Assembly (NCBI GenBank): GCA_965229785.1
Contig: CBDDJS010000001.1
Location: 1,364,001 to 1,428,000, forward strand
DNA: 64,000 nucleotides
Source: JAWPMT01 sp965229785
Lineage (GTDB): Bacteria; Bacteroidota; Bacteroidia; Cytophagales; Cyclobacteriaceae
Reading direction: 5' to 3'
Under the pieces are notes generated by a model. It saw only the letters and a list, made by a program, of their open reading frames with translations, was not told where the DNA came from and made no database searches. Of the stretch, positions 1 to 7,552 are shown one piece after another. The first letter of the stretch is position 1, and each line of letters starts with the position of its first letter. Position numbers and translations under genes: made by a program.

Positions 1-170
1 ATTGTCTTGATCTCGAGGTGCTGGTGAATTTCAGGGATGGAACATCTTCGAGAGAAATGATCCAGTTCGGTACAGGGTCCCATCAACTAACTTTTTCCAA
101 AGCAGTGGATTCTTTTGTGGTAGATCCTGACCAGGATTTGCTTCTGTTATCCAATGAGGTCTCATTTTGA
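1..170 (+). CDS. C-terminal fragment, probable M1-family aminopeptidase
   Basis: An open frame (first full codon at base 3) runs in from outside the window and ends at a TGA, giving about 55 residues. The tail has the form VDSFVVDPDQDLLLL, with a beta-rich stretch before it. This resembles the end of bacteroidotal M1 (gluzincin) aminopeptidases, whose last strand carries an aromatic or hydrophobic run followed by VDP. The catalytic HExxH part lies outside the window, so the family call rests on the tail alone. It converges on the large minus-strand gene downstream, with a hairpin between them. Confidence 0.5.
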   Translation, partial: CLDLEVLVNFRDGTSSREMIQFGTGSHQLTFSKAVDSFVVDPDQDLLLLSNEVSF

Positions 171-191
171 TTCGGTCATCATATCAATAAG

Positions 192-218
192 AAGCACATG
201 CTTTGGAGGCATGTGCTT
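192..218. terminator. Perfect hairpin between convergent genes
   Basis: Ten-base arms AAGCACATGC and GCATGTGCTT enclose a 7-base loop, between the end of the M1-like gene (+) and the end of the large propeller/crystallin gene (-). There is no long T-run on either side, so it is either a weak bidirectional terminator or a 3'-end processing or stability hairpin. Confidence 0.5.
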
Positions 219-248
219 CATGGTGAAATCGATATAGTGAATAAGTCC

Positions 249-3200
249 CTAAGAGGTCATCGCATGATACCCCTCATCAATCACGAGGCCACAATAGCTG
301 GCACAGACAATGAAGAGGAGTCCGGCTGCAACTGGTTTGGCTTCTTCATATTCTTTGGGAATCAATTGACCAACCACCGTAATTATAGCAGGGAAAGGAA
401 CCAACATATTTGAGATTTTTTGTTCAGTCGTGAATTCCGGAACCGACTTGATGAGCCAGTTACTCATGGCCTCCAATCCCAAACGGATCGTTTCCATGAC
501 CAAGGTTAGGCACTGACGGGCTTTTTTGTCGCTCCAGAGATAGGAATTCAGAATCAGATTAACCCATTGAAAGCCCCAGACGAATAAAGGCCACACCTGA
601 TATCCATGATCCAATTTGGGCAATTGCGGGTATCCGCCTGGCCATCTGAAAATCTGATACGAAAGACCAACCGCAAAAGCCAGTTCTCCCAATACAGGCA
701 CAGTTACAGGCGACATGATAATCAGAGATCCTACAATACCTCCGACCACTGTAGCGATTCCGTTTGCGATGGAGAATGCGAATTTTAAATCCCCATCGAC
801 CGAAAGCGAGACCTGGCTGTTAAAGAATTTGGTGCCCTTGATCTTTTCAATGATCTCCATCGGTATAGCAATCACAAAGCCCAGCAAGTCCATATAGGTG
901 ATACCTGAACCGGTGACCAACTTGATGATGTCACTGATGATTGGAATGTCAATATCTGCATTTAGCCAATCTTGCGCCTTCTTCACAAACCCGTCGACCA
1001 GGTCAATAATGGCGTCTATGACCAGTTTTAATGCATCGATTGCACCATCAGCCATACGTTGAACCATATCTAAAAAGAATCCGATCAACAATTGCGGAGC
1101 CTGAGAGGGGTTTTTGATGAACGATTCGAATTTTGAGATCAGTTCTTCGAATGTGTCCAAGAGATCCTCACCGACCAGGTTGACGATTTTTTCTTCGAAA
1201 GTAACCAGCGCTTTTGGTAGTGCCTCATCCAACAATCCTCCGGTGAGGCTATTGCCTGATCCTATGATTTTGGAGACGAACCACATGATCTTATGCAGTG
1301 CTTCATCACCTAAAGAAGAGGTTCCACCGTTGTTAGTATCGTTGGGGACATGGAAGAATTGTCGTGCTTCATTTAGGGTATTGTTAATATCCGTTTCTAC
1401 CGTATCCAGCTTTTCGTTGATCATTTGTTTCATACCGGGAAGCGCTGTTTCTATGTAACCCAATCCTTCGTTGATGGTGTGATTGATGTAGTTTTTGATC
1501 CTTACAATCTCACCCCAATCAAACAAGGAAGCCAGGAAGTTGACGATCTTCATGATTTCGGCCCCAATTTGTTCGAGTACCATTCCGATCACTTTCCCAA
1601 TCTGCTCTACATGACTTACGACAAAAGATATCGCCTGGTCCGCAAACTTGATAGTCATGGCGACAGCAGATTCAATACCACCTGCTACGGCCTTAGCGGC
1701 ATCCACGACTCCATGTTCAATATCCTTTCCCAGATCGATGATACCACCTCCAACTGCAAGGACCGCACCCTGTATCGGACCTTCAATGGCGTGCAGGCCT
1801 TTGGCGGCATCCGACACGGCATCATGTACGACATGCTCGATGCTATGAACCACCACTGATCCGATTTTGGCTACTTCATGGACGGCATCCTCAACACCAT
1901 GAGCCACATCGTCTCCCACATCTTCTGCTACATGAGCAACCGCGTGAGCAGCTTTTTTAATATCATCCCATGGCCACCATAAAGGACCCCCGGAGGATAC
2001 TGTAGCTCCATTTAGAATTTGCTGTGATTCTTCGGCCGAGATGGCGGCATATTTTGGACCATTTTTCGTGAAATCTATTTTCCAGTGTTTATCGTCCATG
2101 TCCTCGTGGGTGATGGAAGGAGGCGCAAGACTATCCACCGCAGGGTACTTGACCGCCCTGGCCATATTTTGTATGGATTTTTGCACATGATCACAGTCCT
2201 CTTGCGTGGCACCCGAATTGATGCCCAATGCCTCACGATTGGTATGTAAGCTGCCATCTGGGAGATTCGCTACTTTTTGATGAACCTGACGGTCTGGGAA
2301 GATCAACACATAATCATTAGCCGCCATTTGGTCGGTACGAACACGTAATGTTGCTGTACCTATAGCGGTTGCCTCCGTTGAGATCACCACATTGTGCATG
2401 GCGCTAACTTTTAGTGTGGCAGACTGTACTTGATCAATCGCAAAGATTTTATCGTCGACGTGGATCTTAATCAGTTTCTCTGCCCATACTTCCAGGGTTT
2501 CTACTCCAGGAGGAACATTCACGATGGCCTGGTAGGCTTTGTAGCTTTCCATCTGACCCTGGGCGTTCCTACGGTAATCTTCTGTCAGGAGAACACTGGA
2601 GCCAATTTGTGCCTTGGCTGGATTTTCACTGTTGTAGATTTTGAAGGAACCCACGTTACTAAGTAACTTATCATTACTTTGAATGATTTCCCGGATAGTT
2701 CCCTCGTAATTATTGCCATCATAAAGCAGTACGCCAGTTCCAGCGCCTACTTTGATGGAGCCAAAGGTTCCAGGTCTAAGGTCCATACCTGATAGTGAAG
2801 TGCAATTTCCATTTAAGACCCAGCATCTTCCGGTATAATTCGGTCCTTCGTACAAGGCGAACTCACCCCGCTTCATCTGGAAGTTGGCCGTATCTGAATA
2901 CATGAATGGGGTAGCCGCATGCAATCCAAAGTTCAGGTAGTGCGAGCTTGTAGAAAGCATGTGTACCTCCGTTTTCTTACTTCCTGTGTCCTGTGAAAAC
3001 ACAGCATAAACGTCGAGGTTGGAAGCGGCCAAAAACGTTCTGGAACCATCGGTTTCAGGAAGGGCGGTTCCAGTTTGAACAGCATAAGTCTGGTAATTAC
3101 TGGCTGCCGTGAGAACATGCACCTCTGTAGAATTGGTTCCGGTATCCCATTTCTTACAGATCACCAAATTTCGCTCCCCGTCGATGCTAATATCACATTC

Positions 3201-4127
3201 TGCGCCGGATTTAGGCCATGCAGTAGCAGTATGTGCGTTGAAGTCAGCATAATTACTTGCTGCGGTAAGCACATGAACTTCTGTCTTTCCACTAGCTCCA
3301 TTTTGCAAAATACAGAACAAGTCTCTATTGGGTGCCATGGCAAATTGCCAGTTATGGTCAGTTTTGCCTAATCCTGTCGCGACATCAAGCGTTCTTTTTT
3401 GATACTGACTTTCTGCAGATAGGATATGGACTTCTGTCTTACCAGAAGCTGTATTTTGTTTCATGATTCCGATCAGGTCGTTGTTGTCCGGAGCAATGAC
3501 AAAGTCCCACCATTCGTCCGTTTCATCAAAAAGTGTACCTATCTGAAGAGAAGTTTTGCTGTAATTACTACCGACGGAGAGTTGATGTACTTCTGTTTTG
3601 CCAGTTCCGGTTCCATTTTTCCAAATGCAGAACAGGTCATTTTCCTTGCCCAATCGATGCAATACATTTGAGTGTGGTATACGAACAGCAGGTCCATTTT
3701 CTGCATTGAAGTCTACCTGCAATCGATGCATCCAGGTATTTGAAGCAGGTGGTAATTGGCTGATGTCAGTACCATGCGCCATATTCCAGGTTGGGTCAGA
3801 AGCTGGCAGGTCTTGAATTCTATTCCAATCGAATTGATAGGCGTTAAAGGTGTCTTGATCTATGACATGCCTCAATGATGATGTTCCACTTCCATCTTGG
3901 TCAACCAAATAGACTGGAGCTTGGCCTTCTGGTCGAACGAGACGACAATCCGTTGGTAAACCGGGTCCTATGTGCCCTCCAATTAATGGATCATTGTCAA
4001 ATGAGATGTAAGTGACGGTATCTGGAAATAACTGCTTTAGGACCTGCGGGTTCGGAATGGGGCGGAGTTTCCCATCGAGGTATATAGACATTTGTCCATT
4101 GATGGAATTTCTAAAAATGTAGATCAT
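249..4127 (-). CDS. Large beta-propeller-repeat / crystallin-domain protein with helical C-terminal half
   Basis: About 1292 residues from the ATG at 4127; a TTG ten codons further up is possible but less likely. Function is not recognised. Residues 10-110 carry two motifs of the type IPNP...LF and vIdqdTF..y.fdW, seen in secreted Actinobacteria and Bacteroidota proteins. Residues about 163-420 hold five ~50-residue repeats, each centred on K/S-TEVH-x-L-S/T-xx-S-x-Y, like the degenerate FG-GAP/VCBS propeller repeats known from bacterial glycosidases. Residues 421-498 form two Greek-key motifs of a beta/gamma crystallin (YEGPNYTG and YDGNNYEG). From about 720 on, the protein is long amphipathic helices, first with many His/Asp/Glu, then with several hydrophobic stretches up to the C-terminus. 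No signal peptide is visible. It follows a subtilisin gene by 71 bases on the same strand and may share its operon. Confidence 0.75.
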   Translation of the reverse strand: MIYIFRNSINGQMSIYLDGKLRPIPNPQVLKQLFPDTVTYISFDNDPLIGGHIGPGLPTDCRLVRPEGQAPVYLVDQDGSGTSSLRHVIDQDTFNAYQFDWNRIQDLPASDPTWNMAHGTDISQLPPASNTWMHRLQVDFNAENGPAVRIPHSNVLHRLGKENDLFCIWKNGTGTGKTEVHQLSVGSNYSKTSLQIGTLFDETDEWWDFVIAPDNNDLIGIMKQNTASGKTEVHILSAESQYQKRTLDVATGLGKTDHNWQFAMAPNRDLFCILQNGASGKTEVHVLTAASNYADFNAHTATAWPKSGAECDISIDGERNLVICKKWDTGTNSTEVHVLTAASNYQTYAVQTGTALPETDGSRTFLAASNLDVYAVFSQDTGSKKTEVHMLSTSSHYLNFGLHAATPFMYSDTANFQMKRGEFALYEGPNYTGRCWVLNGNCTSLSGMDLRPGTFGSIKVGAGTGVLLYDGNNYEGTIREIIQSNDKLLSNVGSFKIYNSENPAKAQIGSSVLLTEDYRRNAQGQMESYKAYQAIVNVPPGVETLEVWAEKLIKIHVDDKIFAIDQVQSATLKVSAMHNVVISTEATAIGTATLRVRTDQMAANDYVLIFPDRQVHQKVANLPDGSLHTNREALGINSGATQEDCDHVQKSIQNMARAVKYPAVDSLAPPSITHEDMDDKHWKIDFTKNGPKYAAISAEESQQILNGATVSSGGPLWWPWDDIKKAAHAVAHVAEDVGDDVAHGVEDAVHEVAKIGSVVVHSIEHVVHDAVSDAAKGLHAIEGPIQGAVLAVGGGIIDLGKDIEHGVVDAAKAVAGGIESAVAMTIKFADQAISFVVSHVEQIGKVIGMVLEQIGAEIMKIVNFLASLFDWGEIVRIKNYINHTINEGLGYIETALPGMKQMINEKLDTVETDINNTLNEARQFFHVPNDTNNGGTSSLGDEALHKIMWFVSKIIGSGNSLTGGLLDEALPKALVTFEEKIVNLVGEDLLDTFEELISKFESFIKNPSQAPQLLIGFFLDMVQRMADGAIDALKLVIDAIIDLVDGFVKKAQDWLNADIDIPIISDIIKLVTGSGITYMDLLGFVIAIPMEIIEKIKGTKFFNSQVSLSVDGDLKFAFSIANGIATVVGGIVGSLIIMSPVTVPVLGELAFAVGLSYQIFRWPGGYPQLPKLDHGYQVWPLFVWGFQWVNLILNSYLWSDKKARQCLTLVMETIRLGLEAMSNWLIKSVPEFTTEQKISNMLVPFPAIITVVGQLIPKEYEEAKPVAAGLLFIVCASYCGLVIDEGYHAMTS

Positions 4128-4198
4128 GTTAGTCACTATTTGGTTGTGTATGGCCAAACTAAGTCAAGGGTCGGCATTCACCAAATCCTGTGTAAGAA

Positions 4199-5245
4199 TT
4201 ACCGCAGTTGCAGTATGGAGATAGGGGGGATTTCCTGCGATTGCAGTACCAGAATGTCTGGTTGCGTGTGCATCATGAGGAGCGTGCTAACAGAAGCCTT
4301 GATCACCAGGATCTGGTCGTTTGCAAAAGATCTGACCACTTCAATGCCGGTATAAGCGCTCAAATCAGGTTTTTTCGGGCAAACAATGGTCTCAATCATC
4401 ATGTCTGAACGAGACCGTTCAAGCCGTCTTAATAAGTTGGGGTCCGTAAACTTTCCAGTGATAGATAAAGCCTTTCGGGGGGGCAAATTCTCTGAAACAG
4501 GAGTCTTCCCAAGTTGCTCTAAGTTCAGGACACCAAGCCTGCTTCTGTGCTTAAATGCAATAGGGAGGGTGTCACACGAAAAAAAAGTATGGTTTATTGT
4601 TTGTTGGCAGGTGACGTTGGGGTGTTTATGACGAAAACTGGCAAGATATCCTGCGATGCGCGTAGTAGCGAATGATGTGCCCCGGAATATTCGGTTGTCA
4701 GCCATCACTTCGCCATTGGCTAACAGGTCGGGTTTTAGGCATTGTCCGTTTTGAAGGTTCAGGCTCCCGGAATAAGTAGCCGGAATTCCCTGAGCGTCCG
4801 TGGCGCCTATGGACAACACGCCCTGATAACAGCCAGGCGCACTGAATTGTCCAGCCCCTTTGTTACCAATGGCAGCGACGGGTAAAATGTCCTTATCCAG
4901 TAAGTGTTGTATCATGGGGATCATGAACGGAGATCCGTGATGTTCGCCAAAGGGCATCGCTACCACTTTGACCGGTTGTTGGGCCATCCATTCCAGACTT
5001 TCCAGTAACCTAAGTGCGAGATGATCTTCCTGAACGGCTTCTGCGATGTAAATGTGGCCTTTTGGTAAGATTGGAGAAGCGTCAACAGATTTGCTGCCCA
5101 ACAACAGACCTACATTAATATCCGAATGAGAAAGATAAGATGAAGGTGAAGAAGCCGGTCCTCCTGGCCATTTTTGGATATGCGTAGATGCTTCTGTTTT
5201 GGAAAGCGGAGTGTCTATGAGGCCGATATTTAAGGAAGGAGGCAT
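4199..5245 (-). CDS. Compact S8 (subtilisin-like) serine peptidase
   Basis: 348 residues starting at ATG. The triad is readable: Asp11 in GLIDTP, His40 in SHSDINVGLLLG (HS instead of the usual HGT), oxyanion Asn128 in AIGNKG and Ser191 in RGTSFAT. The region around 140-160 (VLSIGATD...YSG) also fits the S8 fold. There is no signal peptide and no N-terminal prodomain, so the enzyme begins at the catalytic Asp strand. About residues 275-340 form a separate beta-alpha-beta segment (VRSFANDQILVIKAS...QPDILVLQ) that resembles an I9 inhibitor/prodomain, here at the wrong end. The gene lies 20 bases after a membrane AraC regulator and 71 bases before the large propeller/crystallin protein. A cytoplasmic or non-classically exported processing protease is my inference. 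Confidence 0.8.
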   Translation of the reverse strand: MPPSLNIGLIDTPLSKTEASTHIQKWPGGPASSPSSYLSHSDINVGLLLGSKSVDASPILPKGHIYIAEAVQEDHLALRLLESLEWMAQQPVKVVAMPFGEHHGSPFMIPMIQHLLDKDILPVAAIGNKGAGQFSAPGCYQGVLSIGATDAQGIPATYSGSLNLQNGQCLKPDLLANGEVMADNRIFRGTSFATTRIAGYLASFRHKHPNVTCQQTINHTFFSCDTLPIAFKHRSRLGVLNLEQLGKTPVSENLPPRKALSITGKFTDPNLLRRLERSRSDMMIETIVCPKKPDLSAYTGIEVVRSFANDQILVIKASVSTLLMMHTQPDILVLQSQEIPPISILQLR

Positions 5246-5265
5246 TGAACGAAGATAGCTTTGTG

Positions 5266-6369
5266 TTACGGTATGTTTTTTAGAAATTCTCTCGGGGATT
5301 GACCTTCCATTTTTCGGAAGGCCCGGTTGAAGGTGCTTTTGCTATTAAATCCTGCAGCATAAGCCAGGGCTTCTATCGTTTGCTTTTCCAGAAATCCTTG
5401 TTGAATTTGAAGTTTAGCATAATTAATCCGGTGTTGATTGATGAAGTTGAAAAAGTTTTGCTCGTAACTTTCATTTAGCAATTGTGACAAGAGGTAGGGT
5501 TTGGTATCGATGGCTTCCGCCAATTCCTGTAGTGTTAAATCAGGCTTGAGAAAGACTTCTTGTTTCAGCAAGGCATCCACTGCTTCTTGTAATTGCGCAA
5601 TGTTAGGACGGGAAAGTGGCGACTGTTTGTATTTTTCCTGATGATCATCCGGCTGATAGATCACTTCGGGATGATTCCATGATTTAAGGATAAGACTGGC
5701 TAAGATGAAAAGTACAGTAACGAGAAACAGGGCATCAGCGGTGTTGTTAATGGCATAATATCCTCCCGAAATGATGAGTAAAGACAACAAAAGAATACCT
5801 CCGCCAAAAATGGAAGTGGTGACCAGAAGTCCTTTTGACCATTTCAGATTAATATCAGGAACCGAGGATAGCTGGGTCTGACTTAGTGTCTCATAGTCTC
5901 TGATCGATTTTCTTGTGCGGAATAAATACCCGATCACATGAGCAACCTGCAGAGTAATTAATGAAAGCGCAAAACCTTTCAGTATAGAATGGTCCTCCAT
6001 TTCGATAAGGGTTTCTCTATAGAAATAGAAACCGGAAAGCATCAAGAACATAATGATGAAGGGTATAAAATGCCCGAGTTTCTTTCCCGCATTAGACTTG
6101 ATCAGTGTGGCAATATGAAGAAAAATAGAGGGCCCGATGATGAAGACCAGGCTATGAGAAACGAAGTATAAAAACAGAAATACACCTTCGGTTTCAATGG
6201 TAGCACCTCTTCTTAAAATGAAAACGATCAGTACGCCGATCAGCATAGCCAGGTACCGGTTGGCAGCGTGGTTCCCTTTGCGATGCAGCGCCAGGAATGC
6301 CGACCAGGCAAGTCCGATAATGGAGATGATAAAAGCAATGGAAGGAATGTCGAAACCAATCTGAGCCAC
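5266..6369 (-). CDS. AraC-family regulator with multi-pass membrane N-terminus
   Basis: 367 residues; the start codon is GTG, and the next ATG would cut into the first membrane segments. Residues 1-230 contain about seven hydrophobic helices; residues about 255-367 are a double helix-turn-helix AraC domain (LQELAEAI...YLLSQLLNE and ALAYAAGFNSKSTFNRAF...SPREF). This membrane-anchored AraC type is common in Bacteroidota, where the membrane half is taken to be a sensor. The subtilisin gene follows after 20 bases on the same strand, so the regulator probably heads that operon. A DoxX-family gene diverges from it. A regulator of the same design lies near 57 kb and is also followed by a protease gene. 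Confidence 0.85.
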   Translation of the reverse strand: MAQIGFDIPSIAFIISIIGLAWSAFLALHRKGNHAANRYLAMLIGVLIVFILRRGATIETEGVFLFLYFVSHSLVFIIGPSIFLHIATLIKSNAGKKLGHFIPFIIMFLMLSGFYFYRETLIEMEDHSILKGFALSLITLQVAHVIGYLFRTRKSIRDYETLSQTQLSSVPDINLKWSKGLLVTTSIFGGGILLLSLLIISGGYYAINNTADALFLVTVLFILASLILKSWNHPEVIYQPDDHQEKYKQSPLSRPNIAQLQEAVDALLKQEVFLKPDLTLQELAEAIDTKPYLLSQLLNESYEQNFFNFINQHRINYAKLQIQQGFLEKQTIEALAYAAGFNSKSTFNRAFRKMEGQSPREFLKNIP

Positions 6370-6489
6370 TGTTCAATTTGTTGGGTCAATTTATAAAGTG
6401 CACCATTTATGATCCTTCAACGGACTTTCTTACCAATCGCTATTGCGTCAAAAAGGTCGAAATGGGGCATTGTTCTAAAACTAGATAAA

Positions 6490-6846
6490 ATGGATAAAAG
6501 AAAGATTAAAAATGTTTTCGCCTGGATATTACAGGTGGTACTTGGGTTAGAGTTTATATTGGCTGGGCAAGCCAAATTCACCAGAATGGATACCTGGTCA
6601 GGGATGTTTGCGGACTGGGGCTATCCCGATCATGTGTACTTACTGGTAGGAGGACTGGAATTGATTGGAGCGGTACTGGTATTCATTCCTAAAACCGTGG
6701 TAAGAGGAGCCCTGGGATTGGCCATGATCATGCTGGGCGCACTGCTCACACATGCTTTTCATGGAGAATGGGATAGGGTCGTAGTAACCGGAATTCTTGC
6801 AGGCTTATGCGGCGTGTTGTATTGGCTTCGCAAGAATAATGAATGA
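6490..6846 (+). CDS. DoxX-family membrane protein
   Basis: 118 residues from the ATG chosen here; the frame is open 27 codons further up, but that stretch is polar and unlike the family. Four hydrophobic helices are visible, the first with the DoxX pattern GLEFILAGQAKF, followed by WSGMFADWGYPDHVYLLVGGLELIGAVLVFIP. Family members are small quinone-associated or terminal-oxidase-associated membrane proteins, mostly uncharacterised. It diverges from the AraC membrane regulator with about 120 bases between, so shared control is possible. No partner gene follows. Confidence 0.8.
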   Translation: MDKRKIKNVFAWILQVVLGLEFILAGQAKFTRMDTWSGMFADWGYPDHVYLLVGGLELIGAVLVFIPKTVVRGALGLAMIMLGALLTHAFHGEWDRVVVTGILAGLCGVLYWLRKNNE

Positions 6847-6986
6847 GCTAATTCAGGCTTCGGGAGGTGGAAATTGAGGGTTGCTCTCATTTGCCTTCCT
6901 TGATATTATTAACATCAGCTTCTCCGGGGGTGACAGGATCGGGTAGCCCATTAGGCGCACAATGTCATTAAGTTAAGGAAATGTAT

Positions 6987-7071
6987 CGTCAACGCGAAGC
7001 AACGAAGCGATCTCAAGTAAGGTATCCAGGTAGTATTAACAATCAGACTGCTTCGCAGACTCGCAGTGACG
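6987..7071. repeat. Imperfect inverted repeat, REP/MITE-like intergenic element
   Basis: Two 27-base arms (6987-7013 and 7045-7071) match at 19 of 27 positions when one is reverse-complemented. The arms start with CGTCA and carry GCGA and GAAGC cores. This resembles the dispersed 'CGTCATTGCGAG...GAAGCAATCTC' intergenic element found in many copies in Bacteroidota and other genomes. Only this copy is in the window, so dispersal cannot be shown here. Confidence 0.5.
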
Positions 7072-7147
7072 AAGTTTAACTAAACGACATTATCCTGAGC
7101 GCAGGTCTGGGCCGAAAAGGAATGTGCGTAGGTGCGTCCGTATTTTT

Positions 7148-7208
7148 ATATTATATCGGCAAAATATGAACTAATCTCAAAAACCTTCGTAATATTACAT
7201 CGGCAAAA
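7148..7208 (+). promoter_or_regulatory. Paired direct repeats, probable PadR operator
   Basis: Two 17-base copies (7148-7164 and 7192-7208) of the pattern ATATTAYATCGGCAAAA differ at one base and start 44 bases apart, about four helical turns. The second ends 11 bases before the PadR start codon. Position and pairing suggest autoregulation by the PadR protein. The other PadR cassette of the window has different repeats in the same arrangement. Confidence 0.5.
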
Positions 7209-7219
7209 CCTGATGAAAT

Positions 7220-7552
7220 ATGGAAAGGACATCAATCGGTGAGTTTGAAGAACTGTGTTTGTTGTGTGTAGGTGTGTTGGATAATGATGCCTATGGGGTC
7301 ACGATACAGGCCGAATTACTGAATCGGACCGATAGGAATATCACGATAAGTACGATCCATTCCACATTGATCAGATTGGAGAAAAAGGGCTTTCTTCAAA
7401 GTAGGATGGGAGGGGCCACGGAAAACCGAGGTGGACGAACCAAAAGACTATTTGAGCTCACTGCGGAAGGTAAGAAGGCCATCTTGACGGCAAGAGACAT
7501 CCGAAACAATATCTGGAGTGACATCACCAAAGTAAGCTGGGATACGCTATGA
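7220..7552 (+). CDS. PadR-family transcriptional regulator
   Basis: 110 residues forming a winged helix: ELCLLCVGVLDNDAYGVTI, then the recognition segment STIHSTLIRLEKKGFL and a basic wing ending GGRTKRLFELTAEGKKAI, all typical of PadR. Its stop overlaps the start of the following permease (ATGA), so the two are translationally coupled. PadR proteins usually repress their own operon. Paired repeats just upstream are the likely binding sites. The second cassette near 12-15 kb has the same two-gene layout, and its PadR shares the LL-VGVL...IS-IH--L-RLE-KG pattern. Confidence 0.9.
   Translation: MERTSIGEFEELCLLCVGVLDNDAYGVTIQAELLNRTDRNITISTIHSTLIRLEKKGFLQSRMGGATENRGGRTKRLFELTAEGKKAILTARDIRNNIWSDITKVSWDTL

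Larger units (their letters stand above)
6847..7219. other. Intergenic region between DoxX and PadR genes
   Basis: No convincing coding frame. It holds an imperfect inverted repeat of the GAAGC-rich intergenic type near its middle, and two copies of a 17-base element directly in front of the PadR gene. Both are listed separately. Confidence 0.6.

Noticed and set aside
1425..1859. 144-codon plus-strand frame inside the giant propeller/crystallin gene
   Set aside because: It lies opposite the helical part of a long, well-structured minus-strand gene and shows no family pattern.
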